A stretch of DNA of 64,000 nt from Pyronema omphalodes (taxonomy: Eukaryota; Ascomycota; Pezizomycetes; Pezizales; Pyronemataceae): NCBI GenBank assembly GCA_024516155.1, contig JAJJXM010000048.1:1-64000 (forward strand), given 5' to 3'. Both the position numbers and the translations under genes were made by a program. This document shows, piece by piece, positions 55,065-64,000 of the stretch (position 1 is its first letter; each line of letters begins with the position of its first letter). The notes under the pieces are model-generated. The model was given only the letters and a program-made list of their open reading frames with translations. It was not told the origin of the DNA and ran no database searches.

Positions 55065-56952
55065 CTACGTCGACTTTCCATATCCCATATCCCATGTCGG
55101 TTTCAATCCCGCAGTCATGTCGTCCCGTAAGGGTACAACATCTGTGGGGATTCTCGAGACACGGTAAGCACCAGCTCTGATGTTCTGAGTTTGTAACGCA
55201 GAAATACCAGTTCCGGAGCTGTGAACGGATCCCGCATCACTCACGTCTCCCTCGTTTCTGAACTTTCTTGGCGGCGCAAAGTCGAGAGAAGTGAATGTCG
55301 ATGAGTTCCTAAGCATGTGGGGCGAAGGAATCATGGGAAGGTCGTCATATGATGTGGCGAGAGGAACGTGTGCGGCCACGGAAGGAGAGTAGGGACGGAG
55401 ACCTCCATGCATGTCGTTACCACGGCCATCACGGACAATTCTGGTGTCAGGTGCGAACATATGAGTGGAGTTGAAGGCGTCTTCGGTAAGCTTAGAGGGC
55501 GTAGGAAGGTTCATGAGTGGCTGAGGAGGCTCCATGGGGCGGCGAGGTCCGGGACGGTGACTAGCGGAAGAGTAGCTGCGAGGGTCCTGGTGCAAGTTGT
55601 AACGTCCACCAGCGGCGGATCCGGCACGGGAGTCCATTCCACGGGGAGGGGCACGGGGAGGAGGAGTCATAGCACGGCGAGTGGGAGGCTCAGCAAAGGG
55701 CTTGGGAACAGAGTAGATGGAGTTATCGTCGAATCCTGGGCCGTAGTCCTGAGTGGCAAAGGTCTGAGGCAGGTACTGAGCGGGGGCGACAGGAATAGGA
55801 GGGGCTTGAGATTGTTCATTGTCAAAGTATTCCTTGTAAAAAGATCTGATACGAGATGCTCTGGCTTCGGCGGACTCATCGGCAGATCCATCAGGGGGAA
55901 GAGGTCTGAATCCCATGGAAAGTCTGCGGTTGTCCATTCCAGCAGGGGCCAAAGTTGAGTGCTGAGACTTGTTGTCGGGTACATCGTTGTCGGCAGGGGT
56001 TTCTTCAAATCTGAATTCAATTCCGGCACTGCTGTGAGGAGGGCTAGACGGGGTGATAACAGGATCAGCAAAAGGTGACGGGGAGACGGGCTTCATGGGC
56101 CGAGGAGCAACAGGTTCCTGGGAGTGTCTGTCGTATGCATCGCGAGTGTGAGCTGAGACTTCGTTTCCGGCAGGCGACTTTGCACGAGGAGGCATCGAGA
56201 GGTTGATCTGAGGAACGTTGCTTGGGCCATGAGGAGGAGGAGGAGTCGAAGTCGGCATGCGTTGAGCTCCAGCGAGTAAACCGGCATCCATGTTGGAACG
56301 GGAACCATCGGGGCTATCATCGGGACGAAGAGAACGAGTGTAAGTTGAAGAGTCCCGCCTTGCAATCCGGGGGGCAACTGTGGGTGACATGGGTCCACCG
56401 GGGCGTCCATACCGGTCATCTACGCTATGTACTGTACGGGCCAAACTGTCGTGGGATCCAACGGCTTGAGGCAAAAGGTAAGGCGAGGCGACGATATCCA
56501 TATCCATTGAAAGCTGACGACGGCTGCGACTGTCACCGCCCTTTTCGGCATGCATTCGTGATGCAGGTCCTAGATCCATTCCAAAGTCCATGCTTTTGGT
56601 TTTATCAGTGGCGTCTTCTGCCTTCAGTCTGCGCATATGCCGACGGTGTAGGAAGAAAAGAACGATGCATGCTGCCAAAATAGGAAAGCTATCGTTGATC
56701 AGTAATTCTATACGAATCACCAGCGTTTGATACCACTTACAGAGCTCCCAAAATCATGGGTAGTTTACTGGCGGAACCAGCTGGAAGCTCACACTCTGGT
56801 GAAGTATCTCCCTCTTTACAGACGTGTGCAGGTGCATCTCTGCGAATAAGATGGTTGGTTGGCCAATCATCAGAATTTAATGGGCTGCCAAAAGCATCAC
56901 GACGGACCGCTCTGTGGGGATACCACCGAACGGCGAGTAGATGCCGAGACAT
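55065..56952 (-). CDS. Fungal-specific single-TM protein of unknown function
   Basis: Two exons: 56952-56741 and 56688-55065, with a 52-bp intron (GTAAGT..GATAG), giving 611 residues. The splice joins LPMILGAL to FPILAACIVLFFLHRRHMRR, rebuilding a TM helix (about 64-84) followed by a basic stop-transfer HRRHMRRLK. The short N-terminal lumenal part has two Cys (HVCKEGDTSPECELP). The juxtamembrane stretch EDATDKTKSMDFGMD is, from memory, strongly conserved in Pezizomycotina. The rest is a long disordered Pro/Ser/Arg tail. Conserved islands are EARASRIRSFYKEYFDNEQ, MRNSSTFTSLDFAPPRKF-like and, at the end, YRVSRIPTDVVPLRDDMTAG with LKPTWDMGYG. I do not know a function. The tail suggests a scaffold or phospho-regulated protein at a membrane. 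Confidence 0.85.
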
Positions 56953-58059
56953 TGTTTATAACCGAACTATCAGGCGAAGTTTAGCCAAGCCTGTATCTTC
57001 AACTCCCTCGACGGAAGACCTGGGATCATGTCGATAATGACTTTCCAAAGGTTGTATGGGAGTACCTACAGATTGTCAAGATATTCCACAAAGATATGGC
57101 TGAGTTGAAATGCGGCGTTCTTGTGTAGCGAAAAATGGTTGTTACCGAAAAATGATTGGACACGAGAGCTCCAAATTCGTAACGACTCGCGTATGAAGAG
57201 GTTGCTCGCTAAGGTATCGTCGACGATCGTTTATCTTTGTTTGCTTCCGGTAGTTATATTGACACAGGATTGCCCGTCGCAAAAAGAGGATTGATTTAAA
57301 CAATAGCGTAAAGTATTAGTTTTTAAGATTTTGCAAATTGCGTCGCGTAAAGCAAGTTAATGAATGACTGAGACGTGATCTCGACGTTGACGATGTTGCG
57401 GGTTTTTGAAAAAGAGTGACAGATGGATCTCCGCTGGCCTGGTTCGTACGCAGCCGAGACAATCGGAATTTGCCCACAAAGTTGACAGTGATGGACGACG
57501 GGATGATGGCGGGGGGGTGAGAAGAAAGGAAGGGGAGGAGAAAAGAGCGTTCAGGAGGGTTGGCAATGAGCGAAAAGAGAGACGATTAGATGGTGGTGCT
57601 GTGTGAAGCCCAAACGATGCAAATTAGGAAAGGGAAGGGGAGAGAGACAGGCACTGGTGGATAGTCAAGTCTGGGATGCGCTGCTCGAGTCCGCAAACAT
57701 ACTGGGAGCGTCTGGTCAGCAGCGCGGGCTTGGGTACCTGCAGTAAGGAGAGCGGCCGTTGATGTCTAACCAGGATATGCAGCGTTACGCCTGACCCAGT
57801 CGGGAAAGGCGCGGTGGGTGAATCCCAGTGTCGCACCTGTGAATTCCCATCTGGCGCTGCAGACCAATCACACTGAAATTGCCCCTTAAATCCAAAATGA
57901 AGAAGGTGCGAAGGGTGGAGAGCGGACGAGCCCCATCTGGACTGAGTGCCACAGCTCGGTCGCCTCGCGATGAGGGAGATTTGGAGCCGTCGATAGACTT
58001 GTACGGCACCATTGAGGGAGATCCTTGGAAAGGCCGGCTGTTTGGGGCGGAGGCGGAGG

Positions 58060-58150
58060 ATTATGGGGGGAGGGGGGAGGGGGGAGGGGGGAGGGGGGAG
58101 GGGGGAGGGGGAGGAGCAGGAGGGAGGAGGGGGGGGGAAGGAGGGGGGAG
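58060..58150 (+). repeat. G-rich (GGGGGGA)n block, quadruplex-prone
   Basis: Six copies of GGGGGGA, then more irregular G runs including one of nine. It lies about 2 kb upstream of the CRM1 start. Confidence 0.85.
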
Positions 58151-58772
58151 TTGGGCCAGGAGCGATGACCAGTGTACATAGACCATCGCGATGCCGTGCG
58201 AGCGAGCGAACGAGCGAGCGAACGAGCAAACTCGGAGTACAGTAGTGAGCGTAAGTGATGATGAGGATTACAAAATCGCCGAAATAGAACCATCGTCAGA
58301 GCCACTGTCACAAACCATTGTCAGAACTCCTCTCTCCCCCCCAACCCCCAACCCCCAACCCTCACCCGTTTACGCATTCCAAAGCACTGACCGCAGGTGA
58401 CGGAATTCGAAACAGTGCAAACATCAGTCGACAGTATTGTGGCTGTTGCACCATGGATACCTCTCACCCTGCACACACACGGTACTATATCTGAGCCAGC
58501 CGGGAAGAAAGTGGAGGATGAGAGAAGGAACGAGGAAGGGAGGAGGGTTGAGCTTAATTGCGGTCGGCAGTATCGGTGCCTTGCCAGCTGCGAGGACAGG
58601 AAGCTGCTGTGATGTGCTGTGCTGTGGTACCGGTGTGTGCTGTCCTCAGACTGGCACGCTCCCAAGCGAGGGATGCAAAGTTACATATTCTTTGTTCTTT
58701 TGATTCTTCTGATGCATGCCTGCTGGCACCTGTGTTATGCACTCATTTCGTGATACAGTTCGACTGTACTTT

Positions 58773-58938
58773 TCCTCACTCCTGTCCACCCAGCTTATGC
58801 ATAATTCCTCACTCTCGTCTACCCAGCTTATGCATAATTCCTCACTCTCGTCTACCCAGCTTATGCATCATTCCTCACTCTCGTCTACCCAGCTTATGCA
58901 TAATTCCTCACTCTCATCTAACCCAGCTTATGCACCAT
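58773..58938 (+). repeat. 33-bp tandem repeat, five copies
   Basis: The unit contains TCCTCACTCTCGTCTACCC followed by AGCTTATGCATAAT. The first copy has CTGTCCACCC and the last has CATCTAACCC with one extra base. The unit is 11 codons, so it stays open in frame (SSLSSTQLMHN in one frame). It ends about 1.1 kb before the CRM1 ATG. Confidence 0.85.
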
Positions 58939-60082
58939 TCCTTACTTAAGCACCTGTTCCTCACTTACTCTTCATCCAACGTTCGTCAAATCATTCACCC
59001 GTGGCTGCCTGCCTCCAATTCACCGCCAATGCCCCTCCGACTCGGGTGCAACTCGAGCATTACTGTGGTTGGCGCCATCACACGCTATCACACACGCCCT
59101 GGTAAGTCCTTGGCAAGCTTGCGGGTGCTTATCTTGTCTTGTCTTCCTGAGGATGATCATGACATTTTCCGATGCAAGTAGATACGTTGGATGTGTCCGT
59201 GCAAACGATTATTCGGAAGGAAATGAGCAATCGGCGTCCTTTTGTACTCTGGGAAACTCTGTTGACTGTCAACCCAGCAAAAGAGCTTTCGAGAACAAGT
59301 GCGATCTTTCCATGCGTTGTCAAGTGCGTTTAGTGCCTCCGGGTCACTGGATTTATACAGTTAAGGCATAGATGGATCAACCGTATCGGTGGAAAAAATC
59401 AAAAGTTAGATACTTCCGTTTTTGTCGTGAGTGCGAAAACATCGTGGGAGACCATCGTGTGGAAACATCCGGAAAGTATCGTCTCATTTTGTTCTGATGA
59501 TAAAAAAAAATCGACATTCTCCCTCCCATCCACGAATAATTTCAAACGGTTCAAGATGCCATTTGTTTATCATTCTCAGAGTGTTATGTTGCAAATCGAA
59601 TGTTTCTGTGGGCATTGGAGGGTTGGTTGGATGCATCTTGGTCCACCTACATCCCCAGCAAAGCCACTGATATTCCATGCTGCCTGGTCACCCTCTCAGC
59701 CCCCCCACTCCATTCAGAGAGGGTAACATCTTGTGCGGCTCCGCTTCACGTCCCATCTCTCAGTGACCCCTCTAGTATACGCCTCCACCCGTCATATCTT
59801 CAACTACGCGACTGCACCCGTTCCATCAACCGTCGTTGCCCTCCCAACTCAAAAATACTTCCAACCTTCCCCACCGTATACTTCAGCAAAATAGGGCGGG
59901 CGTTCTAAAGCTTGCCTGAAATACTCAGTTCTTCTATATCCGATCCGTGTACCCCGCCATCGATACCCCGCGTTGTCTCAGCAATAAGCAACAGCTGCAA
60001 CCACCGGCTGCGTCTATCTTCGTGATAGTTTGGACTTCGCTTAATTTCATTTACATCAGCACCACTATCTCCATTTTGCAAC

Positions 60083-63000
60083 ATGGCCGCGCTATCTATT
60101 GACGAGCTCGACAAACATGTCCGAGAGTTCTACGAAGGCCGTGGCCTTGAGGTACCGTGCTGTCACGTCCCCGCGTTTTGAACTCCCACTAACGTCCACT
60201 TGCAGCAAAAAAACGCCCAGCAGATTTTGAACCAGGTGTGCACTACTAAGCCTTCTCGTAATTTTAGATTTTGTATACTGACGTGTAAAAGTTTCGCGAA
60301 AACCCCGATTCGTGGATTTTGGTCGACAAGATCTTGGAGAACGCCAATTACCCCCAAACAAAATGTGATAGATCCTTTTCTACTGGCGCACAATTAGGAT
60401 ACTGATGATATTTTAGTCTTGGGTTTGCAGGTACTAGACAATGTTATTCAGACGCGATGGAAGGTCCTACCAAAGGACCAGAGACAGGGTTGGTTACACA
60501 GTTGTGGATTTTATCTGGGGAATGCGGTGGGGCTTACACACTACAGGAATCCGGAATTTCGTCGTCGGATTTATTATTCAAGCTTCTTCAACTCCAGAGA
60601 GCTTGACTCAACAGCGATTGCTTATCAACAAATTGAACCTTGTCCTTGTCTCTATCCTCAAGCAGGACTGGCCACACGACTGGCCAGACTTCATCAACGA
60701 GATTATTAGCTCATGCCGCACGAATCTCTCAATTTGCGAAAACAACATGGCGATTCTTCGTTTGCTCTCGGAGGAGGTGTTCGATTTCTCAGCGGAACAA
60801 ATGACACAGGCAAAGACCAAGAATCTCAAAACTACAATGTGCCAGGAGTTTTCGGCAATTTTCCAGCTTTGCTCAGAGGTCCTGTCTCAGGCTGAGCAGC
60901 CTAGTTTGGCTAAGGCTACTCTCGAGACTCTTTTGAGATTCCTCAACTGGATTCCTTTGGGTTACATCTTTGAAACTCCTATCATTGAGACGTTGCGCAC
61001 ACGATTCCTAGAGCAGCCAGAGTTCAGAAACGTGACGATGAAGTGTCTCACAGAGATTGGAGGACTACAGGTTAAACAATACCAGTACGATGACAAGCTT
61101 GTCGAAATGTTCACTACTGTGATGAATAGCGTTTCCACCATAATACCTCTTACTACCGATCTTCGCGCCATCTACCACACAAGTAATGGCCGTGATCAGG
61201 AGTTTATTCAGAACTTAGCTTTGTTCTTGTGTAACTTTTTCACGCCTCATGTCAAAGTACGAAAACCCCTTTCTTTTCGTAAATACGTACTGACATTGTC
61301 ACTGTAGCTCATCGAGAAGCTCCCTAACAAGGAGTACCTCACCCACGCACATTTCTATCTGATCCGTATATCCCAGATTGAGGACCGTGAGATCTTCAAG
61401 ATCTGTCTGGAGTACTGGAACAAGCTTGTGGCGGAATTGTACGAGGAGATGCAGTCGCTACCTATTGGTGACATGAACCCTCTTTTGGGTGCTATGTCGA
61501 TGTCTGGTGGAATCGTTGGAGGTGGTGGTGCTGTTCACCCTAGCATGCATGCCAACTTCCCCCTCCGAAAGCACCTTTACACCGACGTTTTGTCCAACCT
61601 TCGTCAGGTCATGATTGAGCGTATGGTCAAGCCCGAGGAGGTAAGATGTTCTGCTGTAAACAGTGGGCATTCGCTGATGTATTACAGGTTTTGATTGTCG
61701 AGAACGACGAGGGAGAGATTGTCCGCGAGTTCGTCAAGGAGAGTGACACCATTCAACTGTACAAGGCAACCAGAGAGTGTTTGGTTTACCTTACTCACTT
61801 GGATGTCATCGACACCGAGAACATTATGTCCGAGAAGCTCTCCAAACAGGTCGACGGATCGGAGTGGTCATGGGCCAACTGTAACACTCTTTGCTGGGCT
61901 ATTGGATCTATTTCAGGAGCCATGAGCGAAGAGACTGAGAAGAGATTTTTGGTTACCGTTATTAAGGATCTCCTAGGATTGACCGAAATGAAGCGTGGTA
62001 AGGACAACAAGGCTGTTGTTGCATCTAATATTATGTACATTGTTGGACAATACCCTAGATTTCTGAAGGCCCATTGGAAATTCTTGAAGACTGTTGTCAA
62101 CAAGCTTTTCGAGTTCATGCACGAGACCCACGAGGGTAAGTTCTGTGTATTCCCCAAAGTTCACGGAGATAATATCTAACATGAAACAGGTGTTCAGGAC
62201 ATGGCTTGTGATACTTTCATTAAGATTGCCCAGAAGTGCAGGAGGCACTTTGTTGCCATCCAGCCTGGCGAGACTGAGGCCTTTATTGAGGAGATCGTAC
62301 GTAACATGCAGCGCATCACGTGCGACCTTTCTCCCCAGCAGGTCCACACTTTCTACGAGGCATGTGGTTATATGATCAACGCACAGGGACAGCAGAGCAC
62401 CCAGGAGAGATTGATCCACGACTTGATGTTGCTCCCCAACCAAGCTTGGGATGCGATCATCGCTCAGGCCGCTCAGGACCCTACTATTTTGGAGAACACC
62501 GAAACCGTCAAGATCATTGGAAACGTTATGAAGACCAACGTTTCCGCCTGCACCTCAATCGGCAACTACTTCTACCCTCAGATCGGACGTATCTACATGG
62601 ACATGCTTAGCATGTACCGTGCCGTTTCCCAGATGGTCTCGGAGGGTGTTGCTAAGGACGGTCCTATCGCTCCTAAGATGCCCCGTATTCGTGGTCTCCG
62701 TACCGTCAAGAAGGAGATCTTGAAATTGATTGATACCTATGTCCAGAAGTCTGACGACTTGGAGATGGTTGCCAACAACATTGTTCCTCCTCTTTTGGAC
62801 GCCGTATTGGTTGACTACAACCGTAACGTTCCCGATGCTCGTGATGCTGAGGTCCTCAACGTTATGTCCACCATTATCTCCAAGCTCCAGGGACTCATGC
62901 AGGACAAGATTCCCATCATCATGGAGAATGTCTTTGAGTGCACTCTTGAGATGATCAACAAGGACTTCTCCGAATACCCCGAGCACCGTGTCGAGTTCTT

Positions 63001-63738
63001 CAAGCTTCTCCGTGCCATTAACTTGTCCTGCTTCCCCGCCTTGTTGAAGCTTGACAACCGTCAGTTCAAGTTCGTTATTGATGCCTGTCTCTGGGCTTCC
63101 AAGCACGACAACCGTGAGGTTGAGGCTGCTGGATTGAACATGTGCATTGAGCTCATCGACAATATTGCCGGAACCGACGCCAACACTGCCGGTGCCTTCT
63201 TCCAGCAGTTCTTCATCCCCATCCTTCAGGACGTCTTCTTCGTTCTTACCGATGCCGACCACAAGGCTGGATTCAAGCTTCAGGCTCTCCTCCTTTCCCG
63301 CATGTTCTTCTTTGTCGACTCCGGAAAGGTCGAGGCTCCTCTTTACGCTCCTGGCCAGGCTCCTCCTGGAACCACCAACTCTCAGTTCTTGCGTGAATTT
63401 GTTGCTCAGTTGTTGATCAACGCTTTCGCACACTTGCAGCCGTATGTTCCCCCATAATGACATCCATTGTTTGAACCTTCAACTAACCCCCACATAGTGT
63501 CCAGGTCAAGAACTTCGTTGACGGACTTTTCGCCTTGAACAACGACCTCCCCAAGTTCAAGCTTAACCTCCGTGACTTCCTTATCCAGCTTAAGGAGTTC
63601 AGCGCCGGAGACAACGCCGAGTTGTATGCCGAGGACCGTGAGATTGCCGCCGAGGAGGCAAGAAAGGCCGAGAGAGAAAAGGCCGGAAGAGTCGGTGGTT
63701 TGTTGAAGCCTTCAGAGATGGACGATGTTGAATTATAA
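60083..63738 (+). CDS. CRM1: Exportin-1 (CRM1/Xpo1), nuclear export receptor
   Basis: Karyopherin-beta that exports leucine-rich NES cargo with RanGTP. Nine exons: 60083-60151, 60206-60235, 60292-60364, 60417-60488, 60547-61256, 61308-61640, 61688-62135, 62190-63441 and 63498-63738. They give 1075 residues, the family's normal length. Exon 2 is a 30-nt micro-exon. The start [19 protein letters not shown] is unambiguous. The importin-beta N-terminal region is about 30-100 ([40 protein letters not shown]). The Exportin-1-like domain follows (about 110-260, [20 protein letters not shown]). The NES-groove block [20 protein letters not shown] and [20 protein letters not shown] is near 525-565. The CRM1 C-terminal domain is about 710-1030. 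Position 528, the leptomycin-reactive Cys in human CRM1, is Thr here. The C-terminus ends EMDDVEL. Confidence 0.97.
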
Positions 63739-64000
63739 ATGCTACGACGTCTAGCTTCAAAGCTAGGCAAACCGTAAAGCATAAAGCGTAGAGTTTGGAA
63801 TGTGGAATATGAAGAAAGACAGGCTATGGAATGGGTGAAGGTGAAAAGAAAGCGATGGGGTTATATTATGCTATTTTAACGTTTGTGATTTTTTTTTTGT
63901 CCTCTTTTTTTTTTGTCTTTTCTTCTTGTTCTTCTTGTTCCTTTTTCTTTTTGTTCAATGGTGTAGTTTAAGTTTAGTAGGGGAATACCAATAGTTAGTA
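63739..64000 (+). other. CRM1 3' flank, T-rich
   Basis: No gene was seen. The sequence after the stop codon has a T-rich tract at about 63889-63955, likely at or beyond the 3' end of the CRM1 transcript. No canonical AATAAA was seen before it. Confidence 0.4.

Larger units (their letters stand above)
56953..60082. other. 3.1-kb divergent intergenic region upstream of CRM1
   Basis: This separates two divergently transcribed genes and holds both promoters. It contains a G-rich block at 58060-58150, GAGC/GAAC repeats at 58198-58230 and the 33-bp tandem repeat at 58773-58938. Pyrimidine-rich sequence before the CRM1 ATG (59690-60080) probably includes its 5' UTR. The open frames at 57.6-58.3 and 59.0-59.9 kb lack ATG starts or family signal. 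Confidence 0.5.

Noticed and set aside
57624..58311. Minus-strand open frames of 141-201 codons, Pro/Ser-rich
   Set aside because: They depend on the G-rich block read as poly-Pro; no domain, no splice support, in a divergent promoter region.
62555..63463. 302-codon minus-strand open frame
   Set aside because: It is antisense to the strongly conserved CRM1 exon 8. The codon bias of the real gene keeps the opposite frame open.

Overview
The window looks like nuclear DNA of a filamentous ascomycete (Pezizomycotina). The genes are split by short introns (about 44-290 bp) with GT..AG ends. The protein set is fungal: an SPX-ankyrin phosphate regulator of the NUC-2/PHO81 type, a SUR7/PalI-type membrane protein, Coa1, a Swc4 with a SANT domain, and a CRM1 with threonine at the leptomycin-target position. 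The class within Pezizomycotina cannot be decided from the sequence alone. No tRNA, rRNA, CRISPR array or intact transposase gene was seen.

Eleven protein genes can be supported, covering roughly one third of the window. Left part: NEM1 (minus, 3353-4803); SPC25 (minus, 5842-6770) and SWC4 (plus, 7447-9014), which diverge from a shared 676-bp promoter region; and a nuclear peroxiredoxin of the DOT5 type with long Lys-rich tails (minus, 10259-11472). Middle: COA1 (minus, 17018-17796), a PI-PLC-X-like phosphodiesterase with a signal peptide (minus, 18594-20417), a SUR7-family four-TM protein (plus, 23718-26676) and nuc-2/PHO81 (minus, 32082-35570). Right part: a Pro/Ser/Thr-rich single-TM protein (minus, 42547-43955), a fungal-specific single-TM protein (minus, 55065-56952) and exportin CRM1 (plus, 60083-63738, nine exons including a 30-nt micro-exon). 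I rebuilt the exon-intron structures by hand from reading frame, splice-site consensus and family alignment from memory. All add up to whole codons.

The genes are ordinary housekeeping or signalling genes (nuclear export, kinetochore, SWR1 chromatin remodelling, nuclear-envelope lipid phosphatase, phosphate sensing, mitochondrial complex IV assembly, plasma membrane and wall). They do not form a metabolic cluster. The unusual part is the rest: long gene-free stretches (5-11 kb each) full of simple repeats, G/C homopolymer tracts of 12-17 bases and minisatellites with periods of 5, 6, 7, 9, 12, 30 and 33 bp. Four different arrays lie within 1.8 kb at 39.2-41.0 kb.

The observations most worth following are a small family of inverted-repeat (MITE-like) elements at 14603-14804 and 15879-16110, a recurring near-palindromic 12-mer in gene-free DNA, a decayed coding region at the left edge, a 1.5-kb repeat-filled intron in the SUR7 gene, and a GC-AG intron in nuc-2. 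I found no convincing previously undescribed multi-gene system.
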